A stretch of 6,700 nt of DNA, from positions 1,124 through 7,823 of the forward strand of contig PLIQ01000109.1 of NCBI GenBank assembly GCA_003140115.1, read 5' to 3'. Shown piece after piece: positions 1-5,501 of this stretch; the stretch's first letter is position 1; each line of letters starts with the position of its first letter. The stretch comes from Actinomycetota bacterium. Its GTDB lineage: Bacteria; Actinomycetota; Actinomycetes; Streptosporangiales; Streptosporangiaceae. The position numbers were made by a program, and so were the translations under genes. The notes under the pieces are model-generated. The model had not been told where the DNA came from, made no database searches, and saw nothing but the letters and a program-made list of their open reading frames with translations.

Positions 1-6
1 GGGGTT

Positions 7-26
7 CCGGGGGGTCGCCCCCCCGG
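7..26. repeat. Strong GC inverted repeat (hairpin), possible terminator remnant
   Basis: CCGGGGGG (7-14) is perfectly complementary to CCCCCCGG (19-26), with a TCGC tetraloop. This gives an 8-bp all-GC stem. No T-run follows on either strand, so it is not a textbook intrinsic terminator. It could end an upstream transcript outside the window, since T-less hairpins have been proposed as terminators in actinobacteria, or it could simply reflect the base composition. Confidence 0.35.
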
Positions 27-292
27 GCCAGCACGTCACCCCCGGGCAAAAAAGAATCCCCGGGCGACTCCTGCGTGCACGATTGGCGTGCTGCACAGGG
101 ACCGACTGGACAAGGTCGGTCAGCCCGAGGATTCGGTGTCTGCCAGGATTTAGCCGGCCGCCGCCTCGCTGGACGTCATGCCGGCGGGTAAGCGGCTAGC
201 TGACAGCCACCTCACGAGTCCGTCGTATATGCATACTGTTGGACCACCTCCTTTCCCGCGTACCTCGCACGTTATCCGCGAGCAGCCGGACA

Positions 293-309
293 GGCAAGGG
301 CATTTTGCC
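293..309. promoter_or_regulatory. Dyad GGCAA-N7-TTGCC upstream of nur, candidate operator
   Basis: A perfect 5-bp inverted repeat with a 7-nt spacer lies 30 bases before the first possible nur start. The Nur box described in Streptomyces is built from TTGCAA-like half sites, roughly TTGCAA-N5-TTGCAA, and so contains an inner GCAA...TTGC arrangement. The dyad here keeps GCAA...TTGC but with 7 rather than 5 bases between. It may be an autoregulatory operator or a chance repeat; this assignment is inference. Confidence 0.25.
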
Positions 310-338
310 GTGCGCCTGCTCACAGCGGCCCAACTACT

Positions 339-803
339 ATGGGAGCCATGGACCGGGAGGCAGCGTTGCCAAGTCTGCCCGTGCGCGAGTGGGACGAGCA
401 GCTCCGGGCCCGCGGCTACCGGGTGACGCCGCAGCGCCAGCTGGTGCTCGAGGCGGTGGCCCGGCTCGACCACGCGACCCCGGAAGAGATCGGCGCTCAG
501 GTACAGCAGACGGCCCGCGGCGTGAACATCTCCACCATCTACCGGACGCTCGAACTGCTTGAGCAGATCGGCATGGTCACCCATACCCACCTGCACCACG
601 GCGCGCCCACCTACCACCTGGCCAGCGACGCCGACCACGTGCACCTGGTCTGCCGCGACTGCGACCGGATCACCGAGATCGGCCCGGACGCGATCCGCCC
701 GCTGATCACCGCGCTGGACGAGCGGCACGGCTTCGAGACCGACGTCGGTCACCTGACCGTCTTCGGCCGCTGCGCTGACTGCCGGGCCGGAGGAGTCAAA
801 TGA
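339..803 (+). CDS. nur: Fur-family metal-responsive repressor, Nur (nickel) type
   Basis: Cytoplasmic DNA-binding repressor of 154 residues. The N-terminal winged helix is visible at about 16-92, with GYRVTPQR (26-33) and the recognition helix VNISTIYRTLELLE (62-75). The C-terminal dimerisation/metal domain contains HVHLVCRDC (100-108), and two CxxC pairs (105/108 and 145/148) are available for structural zinc. His82, His84 (THTH) and His138 align, at a constant offset of 12, with the nickel-site residues I recall for S. coelicolor Nur (His70, His72, His126). His45, His100 and His102 align with its general metal site, but the fourth ligand, His86 in Nur, falls on Ala98. In Streptomyces Nur represses nickel uptake and the Fe-SOD gene; no such gene is in this window. 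The start is uncertain: ATG 339, ATG 348 or GTG 381, none with a good Shine-Dalgarno, and the Streptomyces protein begins near residue 13. The gene shares an ATGA overlap with ygfZ. Zur or Fur are less likely alternatives. Confidence 0.85.
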   Translation: MGAMDREAALPSLPVREWDEQLRARGYRVTPQRQLVLEAVARLDHATPEEIGAQVQQTARGVNISTIYRTLELLEQIGMVTHTHLHHGAPTYHLASDADHVHLVCRDCDRITEIGPDAIRPLITALDERHGFETDVGHLTVFGRCADCRAGGVK

Positions 804-1852
804 GCGATCGGGAAAGTCCGCTGCTAGCCTGGCCGGCCGCGGTGCAGGCCGGCTGGCCGGATCAGGGCGTAGCGGCCCACTACGGTGACCCGCTGCGCGA
901 GCAGCGCGGACTGGACACTACCGCCGGGCTGGTGGACCGCTCCAACCGCGGCGTGCTGACCATTACCGGCCCGGACCGGCTGAGCTGGCTGCACAGCCTG
1001 ACCACCCAGCACCTGGACCGGCTGGCCGTGGGCCAGAGCGCCCAGGCTCTGATCCTCAGCCCGACCGGGCACGTGGAACACCATCTCACCCTGACCGACG
1101 ACGGCACCGCGGTGTGGCTGCACGTCGAGCCGGGGACGGCGGCGGACCTGGTGGCGTTCCTGGAGTCCATGCGGTTCATGCTGCGGGTCGAGGTGGCGGA
1201 CGTCAGCCCGGACTACGCGGTGCTCACCGTGCTCGGCCCCGCGGGCGGCGATCTCGCCGCGGAGCTGGAGGGGGTCCGGGCGAGGGTGGAGCCAGGGTCG
1301 TTCGGATCGATTGATCTGATCGTGGCGCGGGACCGGCTGGCCGAGGCGGCCGCCGAGCTGGTCCGGCGGGGCGGCGCGCTCGCGGGCATGTGGGCGTTCG
1401 AGGCGCTGCGGATCGCGGCGCGGGTACCCCGGTTCGGCGTGGATACCGATCACCGGACGATCCCGCACGAGGTCGGCTGGATCGAGACCGCGGTGCACCT
1501 GAACAAGGGCTGCTACCGGGGCCAGGAGACGGTGGCCCGGGTGCACAACCTCGGGCATCCGCCCCGGCGGCTGGTCTTCCTGGACCTGGACGGCAGCGTG
1601 GACCGGCTGCCCGCGCACGGCGACCCGGTCGAGCTGGACCGGCCGGGAGAAGAGCGCACCGTGGTCGGCTTCACCGGGTCGGCGGCGCGGCACTACGAGC
1701 TCGGCCCGATCGGCCTGGCCCTGGTCAAGCGCACGGTGCCGGTCGAGGCCACGTTGCTGGCCGGGGGCGTCGCCGCCGCCCAGGAGGTGGTCGTGCCGCC
1801 CGACGCCGGCGCGAACGTCCAGGTCACGCTGCGTCGACGGCAGATAGTCTGA
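800..1852 (+). CDS. ygfZ: YgfZ/GcvT-like folate-binding protein
   Basis: A 350-residue member of the YgfZ family, tetrahydrofolate-binding relatives of the glycine-cleavage T protein that act in maintenance or repair of Fe-S enzymes rather than in glycine cleavage. The diagnostic motif KGCYRGQE is at 236-243, with the conserved Cys238, followed by TVARVHNLGHPPRRL (244-258). The N-terminal GcvT-like part includes LVDRSNRGVLTITGPDRLSWLHSLTTQ-type sequence (44-70). The C-terminal barrel has GxxGFTGSA-like and LGPIGLALVKR (301-311) segments typical of the family. The length fits. The start ATG overlaps the nur stop (ATGA), and a strong GGAGGAG lies at 789-795, so translation is probably coupled to nur. 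A link between a nickel regulator and an Fe-S protein factor is suggestive but unproven. No sign of truncation. Confidence 0.92.
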   Translation: MSDRESPLLAWPAAVQAGWPDQGVAAHYGDPLREQRGLDTTAGLVDRSNRGVLTITGPDRLSWLHSLTTQHLDRLAVGQSAQALILSPTGHVEHHLTLTDDGTAVWLHVEPGTAADLVAFLESMRFMLRVEVADVSPDYAVLTVLGPAGGDLAAELEGVRARVEPGSFGSIDLIVARDRLAEAAAELVRRGGALAGMWAFEALRIAARVPRFGVDTDHRTIPHEVGWIETAVHLNKGCYRGQETVARVHNLGHPPRRLVFLDLDGSVDRLPAHGDPVELDRPGEERTVVGFTGSAARHYELGPIGLALVKRTVPVEATLLAGGVAAAQEVVVPPDAGANVQVTLRRRQIV

Positions 1853-1869
1853 GCATTACCGCCGAATCA

Positions 1870-1880
1870 GGAGAAAGGGG
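1870..1880 (+). promoter_or_regulatory. Ribosome binding site that fixes the GTG start of PRODH
   Basis: The stretch GGAGAAAGGGG ends 8 bases before GTG 1889, which is good spacing. An ATG at 1884 is only 3 bases from the site and opens a different frame that stops at 1986-1988 after 34 codons, so the GTG is preferred as the real start. Confidence 0.6.
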
Positions 1881-1888
1881 TTCATGCC

Positions 1889-2815
1889 GTGCTGCGCAGG
1901 GTCTTGCTCGCGGCGTCAGCCAGTCCCCGGCTGCGCCAGCTCGTCACGGCCGCGCCGGCCGCGCGCGCCATCGTCGATTCCTACGTAGCCGGCGAAACCG
2001 CGCAGGACGCCGTGCGGGTGACCCGCGAGCTACGCGCCGCGGGCCTGCTTGTCACCCTGGACTACCTGGGTGAGGACACCACGGACCAGGCGCAGGCCGC
2101 CGCCGTCACCGAGGAGTACCTGCAGCTGATCGGCAAGCTCGGCGCGGAGGGCCTGAGCCACCGCGGGGCGGCCGAGGTCTCGGTCAAGCCGACCGCGGTC
2201 GGGCTCTTCCTCGGGGCGGACATCGCGGCGGCCAACATCGGCCGGATCTGCGCCGCCGCGGCGCAGGCGGGCACCACGGTGACGCTCGACGCCGAGGAGT
2301 TCGCGGCGATCGAGCCGACCCAGCAGATCGCCGCGAAGCTGCGGGCCGAGCACCCCGATCTCGGCTGCGTGGTCCAGGCCTGCCTGCGGCGCGCCGAGGA
2401 CGACTGCCGCGCGCTGGCCGCCCACGGCGTGCGGGTCAGGCTGTGCAAGGGCGCCTACAGCGAGCCGGACAGCGTCGCCTTCGCCTCGCACCGGGACGTG
2501 GACCTGTCCTACGGGCGCTGCCTGCGGGTGCTGATGAACGGGCCGGGGTACCCCATGCTGGCCACCCACGACCCGCGGCTGATCCAGATCACCGGGTCGC
2601 TGGCCCTGCTCACCGGGCGCAGGCCGGACAGCTTCGAGTACCAGATGCTGTACGGGATCCGCCCCGCCGAGCAGCGGCGGCTGGCCAACACCGGGGCGCA
2701 AATGCGGGTGTACGTCCCCTACGGCGGCGACTGGTACGCCTACCTGGTCCGCAGGCTGGCCGAACGGCCGGGTAACCTCGCGCTCTTCCTGCGCTCGCTG
2801 CGGTCGAAGCAGTAG
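1889..2815 (+). CDS. Proline dehydrogenase (monofunctional, FAD-dependent)
   Basis: Oxidises L-proline to delta-1-pyrroline-5-carboxylate, passing electrons via FAD to the membrane quinone pool. The 308 residues match the short monofunctional PRODH class, not the PutA fusion, so a separate P5C dehydrogenase must be elsewhere. Core TIM-barrel motifs are in order: VSVKPTAVG (97-105), RLCKGAYSEP (184-193), ATHD (225-228), FEYQMLYGIR (249-258), RVYVPYGGDWYAYLVRRL (273-290) and AERPGN (291-296), which includes the paired arginines that bind the proline carboxylate in this family. The start is GTG with a good ribosome site. The gene lies 36 bases after ygfZ and only 6 bases before proC, so it is almost certainly cotranscribed with the enzyme for the reverse step. 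No membrane helices are apparent; peripheral membrane association is expected. Confidence 0.95.
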   Translation: MLRRVLLAASASPRLRQLVTAAPAARAIVDSYVAGETAQDAVRVTRELRAAGLLVTLDYLGEDTTDQAQAAAVTEEYLQLIGKLGAEGLSHRGAAEVSVKPTAVGLFLGADIAAANIGRICAAAAQAGTTVTLDAEEFAAIEPTQQIAAKLRAEHPDLGCVVQACLRRAEDDCRALAAHGVRVRLCKGAYSEPDSVAFASHRDVDLSYGRCLRVLMNGPGYPMLATHDPRLIQITGSLALLTGRRPDSFEYQMLYGIRPAEQRRLANTGAQMRVYVPYGGDWYAYLVRRLAERPGNLALFLRSLRSKQ

Positions 2816-2821
2816 GCGACC

Positions 2822-3661
2822 ATGAGCGGGACACACGGCATGATCGCGATTCTCGGCACCGGCAAGATGGGCGAGGCGCTGATGTCCGGCCTGCTGCGCG
2901 CGGGCCGGTCGCCGGCGGCCGTCGTCGCCGCGGTCCGGCGCGAGGACCGGGGCGACGAGCTGCGGGAGCGGTACGGAGTCCAGGTGACCGACGCCGCGTC
3001 GGCGGCCAAGCTGGCCGACACCCTGGTCCTGGCGGTCAAGCCGCAGGACATGGGCAAGCTGCTGGCCGAGATCGCGCCCGCGGTGCCGCCGGACCGGCTG
3101 GTGGTGTCGGTGGCGGCGGGGATCACCACGGCGTTCATCGAGCGGCGGCTGGACGGGGAGGTGCCGGTCGTCCGGGTCATGTCGAACACCCCGGTCCTGG
3201 TGGACGAGGCGATGAGCGTGATCTCGGCCGGGTCCTACGCGGGCGAGGAGCACCTGCGCCGGGCCGAGGAGCTGCTCCGCCCGGTGGGCAAGGTGCTGCG
3301 CATCCCCGAATCGCAGCAGGACGCGGCGACCGCGCTGTCCGGCAGCGGCCCCGCGTACGTCTACTACCTGGTCGAGTCGATGGTGGACGCGGCCCTGCTG
3401 CTCGGCATGGCGCGCGGTACCGCGCTGGAGATGGTCACCCAGGCGGTCTACGGCGCGGCCACCATGCTGCGGGAATCGGGCGAGCATCCGGTGATCCTGC
3501 GCGAGGCGGTCACCTCGCCGGGCGGCACCACGATCGCCGCGATCCGGGAGCTCGAGCGGCACGGGGTGCGGGCCGCGTTCCTGGCCGCCATCGAGGCCGC
3601 GCGGGACCGCGGCCGGGAACTGGGCGCGGACCCCGGTCCCGGCGGTCCCGGGAGGCAGTAG
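2822..3661 (+). CDS. proC: Pyrroline-5-carboxylate reductase
   Basis: Catalyses the last step of proline synthesis, NAD(P)H-dependent reduction of P5C to L-proline, in the cytoplasm. The 279 residues are near the usual 265-280. The Rossmann fold starts with IAILGTGKMGEAL (8-20), followed by LAVKPQ (70-75), VVSVAAGIT (94-102) and RVMSNTPV (118-125). The C-terminal dimerisation/active-site domain has ALSGSGPAYVYYLVE (171-185) and VTSPGGTT (230-237). The Gly/Pro-rich tail (270-278) looks dispensable. ATG 2822 is taken as start, though it has only a weak AGG upstream; the in-frame ATG 2840 (residue 7), immediately before the Rossmann strand, is an alternative. The gene is 6 bases from proline dehydrogenase and overlaps acuC by one base. 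In mycobacteria proC is followed by the HTH and bS22 genes also seen here. Confidence 0.96.
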   Translation: MSGTHGMIAILGTGKMGEALMSGLLRAGRSPAAVVAAVRREDRGDELRERYGVQVTDAASAAKLADTLVLAVKPQDMGKLLAEIAPAVPPDRLVVSVAAGITTAFIERRLDGEVPVVRVMSNTPVLVDEAMSVISAGSYAGEEHLRRAEELLRPVGKVLRIPESQQDAATALSGSGPAYVYYLVESMVDAALLLGMARGTALEMVTQAVYGAATMLRESGEHPVILREAVTSPGGTTIAAIRELERHGVRAAFLAAIEAARDRGRELGADPGPGGPGRQ

Positions 3662-4839
3662 TGGCCGGTCCGCTCACGCTGGCCTGGGACGAACGCCTGA
3701 TCGGCTACGACTTCGGGCCCGGTCATCCGCTGGCTCCGGTGCGGGTCGAGCTGACCATGGCGCTGGCCCGCGAGCTCGGCGTGCTGGACCTGCCCTCGGT
3801 GACGGTCATCGACCCCGCCCCGGCGGAGCAGGGGGAACTCGAGCTCGTTCACGACCCCGCCTACATCGACGCGGTGCGCCAGGCCGGCCGCGACGGGAGG
3901 GCCAACCTCAGGTACGGGCTCGGCACCCCGGACGACCCGGTGTTCCCCGGCATGCACGAAGCCTCGGCGCTGGTCGCGGGCGCGACGCTCGCGGCGGCCC
4001 GGGCGGTCTGGCCGGGCGAGGCCCGCCACGCGGTCAACATCGCCGGCGGCCTGCACCACGCGATGCGCCGGTCGGCCAGCGGCTTCTGCGTCTACAACGA
4101 CCCGGCCATCGCGATCAGCGCGCTGCTGGCCGACGGCGCGCAGCGGATCGCGTACGTGGATCTCGACGTGCACCACGGCGACGGCGTGCAGGCGGCGTTC
4201 TACCACGACCCCCGGGTCCTGACCATCAGCCTGCACGAACATCCGGCCACCTTGTTCCCCGGGACCGGGCTGGCGTCCGAGATCGGCAGCGGAGACGGCC
4301 GCGGCTACGCGGTCAACATGCCGCTGCCCGCCTTCACCGGCGACGCGGGCTGGCTGCGGGCGTTCGACGCGGTGGTCCCGCCGCTGCTGCGCGCCTTCCG
4401 GCCCCAGGTGCTGGTCAGCCAGCACGGCTGCGACAGCCACCGGCTCGACCCGCTGGCGCACCTCGAGCTCAGCATCGACGCGCAGCGGCGCGCCGCGCTG
4501 ATGGTGCACGACCTGGCTCACGAGGTCGCCGGCGGCCGGTGGCTGCTCACCGGCGGCGGGGGATACGAGCTGGTCCAGGTCGTGCCGAGATCCTGGACCC
4601 ACCTGCTGGCGGTGGCGGCCGGGCACCCGGTCGAGCCGGACCGGGCCGTGCCGGAGCGCTGGCGGGCCCTGGCCGCCGAACGGGCCGGCGAACAGGCACC
4701 TTCGACGATGACGGACGGGCAGCCCGCGGACTATATTCCGGTCACCGCGGGACTCGATCCCGCCGATCCCGTCGACGCCTCGATCATCAGCACATGCCGC
4801 GCCACTTTTGCCTGGCACGGTCTGCATCCGCCGATGTGA
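3661..4839 (+). CDS. acuC: AcuC-type Zn-dependent deacetylase (class I HDAC fold)
   Basis: A 392-residue arginase/deacetylase-fold enzyme. AcuC proteins remove acyl groups from lysines, best known from reactivation of acetyl-CoA synthetase in Bacillus. Features: GPGHPLAPVR (19-28), the catalytic His pair His132-His133 in GGLHHA, GFCVYND (141-147), zinc ligands Asp169 and His171 in DLDVHHGDG (167-175), the third ligand Asp258 in QHGCDSH (254-260), and the transition-state tyrosine Tyr302 in TGGGGY. All catalytic residues are present, so it should be active. GTG 3661 overlaps the proC stop (TAGTG) and has GGAGG at 3651-3655, 5 bases upstream, indicating translational coupling. No acuA acetyltransferase or acetyl-CoA synthetase gene is in the window, so its substrate is unknown; control of proline or acetate metabolism by deacetylation is only a guess. 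It is probably the last gene of the operon. Confidence 0.93.
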   Translation: MAGPLTLAWDERLIGYDFGPGHPLAPVRVELTMALARELGVLDLPSVTVIDPAPAEQGELELVHDPAYIDAVRQAGRDGRANLRYGLGTPDDPVFPGMHEASALVAGATLAAARAVWPGEARHAVNIAGGLHHAMRRSASGFCVYNDPAIAISALLADGAQRIAYVDLDVHHGDGVQAAFYHDPRVLTISLHEHPATLFPGTGLASEIGSGDGRGYAVNMPLPAFTGDAGWLRAFDAVVPPLLRAFRPQVLVSQHGCDSHRLDPLAHLELSIDAQRRAALMVHDLAHEVAGGRWLLTGGGGYELVQVVPRSWTHLLAVAAGHPVEPDRAVPERWRALAAERAGEQAPSTMTDGQPADYIPVTAGLDPADPVDASIISTCRATFAWHGLHPPM

Positions 4840-4852
4840 TCTCGAAATGGTT

Positions 4853-4878
4853 TCGGCGCCGATCCGCCGGCAGTTTTT
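4853..4878 (+). terminator. Probable intrinsic terminator after acuC
   Basis: CGGCG (4854-4858) pairs with CGCCG (4865-4869) across a 6-base loop, with a possible extra T-G pair (4853/4870). It is followed 4 bases later by TTTTT (4874-4878), a rare T-run in this DNA. It lies 14 bases past the acuC stop. A second small hairpin, CGAAA-TGG-TTTCG (4843-4855), directly precedes it. The stem is short, so termination may be partial. Confidence 0.45.
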
Positions 4879-4927
4879 GCCAATGCCGGACTAGCGCGCG
4901 GTCAGATCCCAACTGACCGTTGGCAAA
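4876..4927. repeat. Nested and alternative inverted repeats between acuC and the HTH gene
   Basis: TTTGCCAA (4876-4883) is perfectly complementary to TTGGCAAA (4920-4927). Directly inside lies a 7-bp perfect hairpin, CGGTCAG (4899-4905) with CTGACCG (4913-4919) around a 7-base loop. Other pairings compete with these: CCGGCA (4867-4872) with TGCCGG (4884-4889), and CCAAC (4909-4913) with GTTGG (4919-4923). The region also overlaps the candidate terminator T-run. It may be an RNA switch, a bidirectional terminator, or a protein-binding dyad (GGTCAG-N7-CTGACC); the sequence does not decide. Confidence 0.45.
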
Positions 4928-5018
4928 GCTGCTGCTGACGACGCGTCTGACCATCATTGCACCGGACCCGAGCCGGGGAGATTATCCAAACAGTAACAAC
5001 AATGAGGCTTTAGACGGG

Positions 5019-5046
5019 TTGCGGTTTTTTGTACGGGACTTACTCT
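5019..5046 (+). promoter_or_regulatory. Candidate promoter for the HTH-bS22 genes
   Basis: TTGCGG (5019-5024) and TACTCT (5041-5046) are separated by 16 bases and fit loose -35 and TANNNT -10 elements, inside the most A/T-rich stretch of the window (about 4980-5032, with TTTTTT at 5025-5030). A start of transcription near 5053 would fall in the palindrome ACGTACGT (5051-5058), a possible operator. Evidence is motif-based only. Confidence 0.35.
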
Positions 5047-5098
5047 GGAGACGTACGTGACTGGTGCGCTGAATCCCGTCAAGTGCTCGGCTTCGTGC

Positions 5099-5106
5099 GG
5101 AAGAGG
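5099..5106 (+). promoter_or_regulatory. Ribosome binding site favouring ATG 5114 for the HTH gene
   Basis: GGAAGAGG ends 7 bases before ATG 5114. The competing in-frame GTG 5057 has GGAG at 5047-5050 with 6-base spacing, but it would lie within a few bases of the predicted transcription start and adds 19 residues outside the conserved domain. Confidence 0.5.
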
Positions 5107-5113
5107 CAACTGG

Positions 5114-5314
5114 ATGGCAAGCGAAACCCCCCTCAGCGACGTTCGATTTCTCACCGTTGCCGAAGTGGCCTTGATCATGCGCGTGTCAAAGATGACCGTG
5201 TATCGCTTGGTCCACTCTGGCGAGCTGGAAGCGATCCGCGTCGGACGTTCCTTCCGGGTCCCCGAACAGGCAGTCAATCAGTACCTGAAAGCTGCCTTCG
5301 TCGGTACCGCGTGA
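5114..5314 (+). CDS. Small winged-HTH DNA-binding protein (excisionase/BldC-like)
   Basis: A 66-residue protein that is almost entirely one MerR/excisionase-type winged HTH. The helix-turn-helix is LTVAEVALIMRVSKMTVYRL (13-32), then LVHSGELEAIRVGRSF with the wing at about 41-49 (IRVGRSFRV), and a last helix QAVNQYLKAAF (52-62). Such proteins are conserved next to proC and the bS22 gene in actinobacteria (in M. tuberculosis, Rv0500A lies between proC and Rv0500B). That argues for a chromosomal regulator and not a phage excisionase; no integrase or attachment site is near. It probably binds DNA cooperatively, as BldC does, but its targets are unknown. The start at ATG 5114 is chosen for ribosome site and family length; GTG 5057 would give 85 residues with a Cys-containing extension. 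The gene appears to have its own promoter upstream. Confidence 0.85.
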   Translation: MASETPLSDVRFLTVAEVALIMRVSKMTVYRLVHSGELEAIRVGRSFRVPEQAVNQYLKAAFVGTA

Positions 5315-5344
5315 ACTAACGGCGGCACCGGGCAGCGGACCTGG

Positions 5345-5358
5345 GGCCCGGGGGGGCC
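5345..5358. repeat. GC hairpin downstream of the HTH gene
   Basis: GGCCC (5345-5349) and GGGCC (5354-5358) pair around a GGGG loop, about 30 bases after the HTH stop. No T-run follows. It may weakly end or process the HTH transcript before bS22. The remainder of 5315-5501 shows no further gene; TAGGTAT (5428-5434) resembles a -10 element but has no good -35 partner. Confidence 0.2.
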
Positions 5359-5501
5359 AGCCGGATGGCGGTGTCACGGCGTCCGGCCGCGCGAGCACGC
5401 CGCATCGGGGGTAACCTCTTGGTTGGGTAGGTATCCAGCCGCCCTGACCGGGCGAGCGTGTTGGCGTGCCCGTCATCCGCAAGGCCGAGAAGGGTGGTCC
5501 C

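Larger units (their letters stand above)
1..338. other. Upstream non-coding region before nur
   Basis: No gene can be supported in this stretch. All three forward frames are open at the left edge, and they close at 151-153, 196-198 and 189-191. This is expected in such GC-rich DNA and the translations look like no known protein, although a short 3' end of an upstream gene cannot be excluded. Visible structure: a GC hairpin (7-26), three CCCGGG copies within the first 63 bases, an inverted repeat ACCGAC/GTCGGT (101-106 / 115-120), the palindrome TATGCATA (228-235), a 16S-tail-like stretch (241-255), CTCGC/GCGAG (264-268 / 278-282), and the dyad at 293-309. The last 140 bases are less GC-rich than the coding regions and probably contain the promoter of the nur operon, but no convincing -35/-10 pair stands out. 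Confidence 0.5.

Noticed and set aside
1..153. Possible 3' end of an upstream gene in frame 1 (stop TAG 151-153)
   Set aside because: All three forward frames are open here, the translation resembles nothing known, and hairpins lie within it. It cannot be supported without upstream sequence.
150..752. 200-codon minus-strand frame covering the nur region
   Set aside because: It is antisense to the Fur-family gene and has only shadow composition.
800..1852. Glycine cleavage T protein (GcvT)
   Set aside because: The KGCYRGQE motif and the absence of other gcv genes identify YgfZ instead.
2030..3562. 510-codon open frame on the minus strand
   Set aside because: It lies opposite proline dehydrogenase and proC, whose motifs are unmistakable. 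The translation is a low-complexity Arg/Gly/Asp/His/Gln mix typical of the shadow strand of GC-rich genes.
3448..4827. 459-codon open frame on the minus strand
   Set aside because: It is antisense to acuC and the end of proC, with biased composition and no recognisable domain.
4954..5277. 107-codon minus-strand frame with several cysteines
   Set aside because: It crosses the likely promoter and the HTH gene, has no clear ribosome site that I can see, and has no recognisable motif.
5114..5314. HTH protein as a phage or plasmid excisionase
   Set aside because: There is no integrase, attachment site or composition shift, and the gene sits in an order conserved in mycobacteria, which points to a chromosomal regulator.
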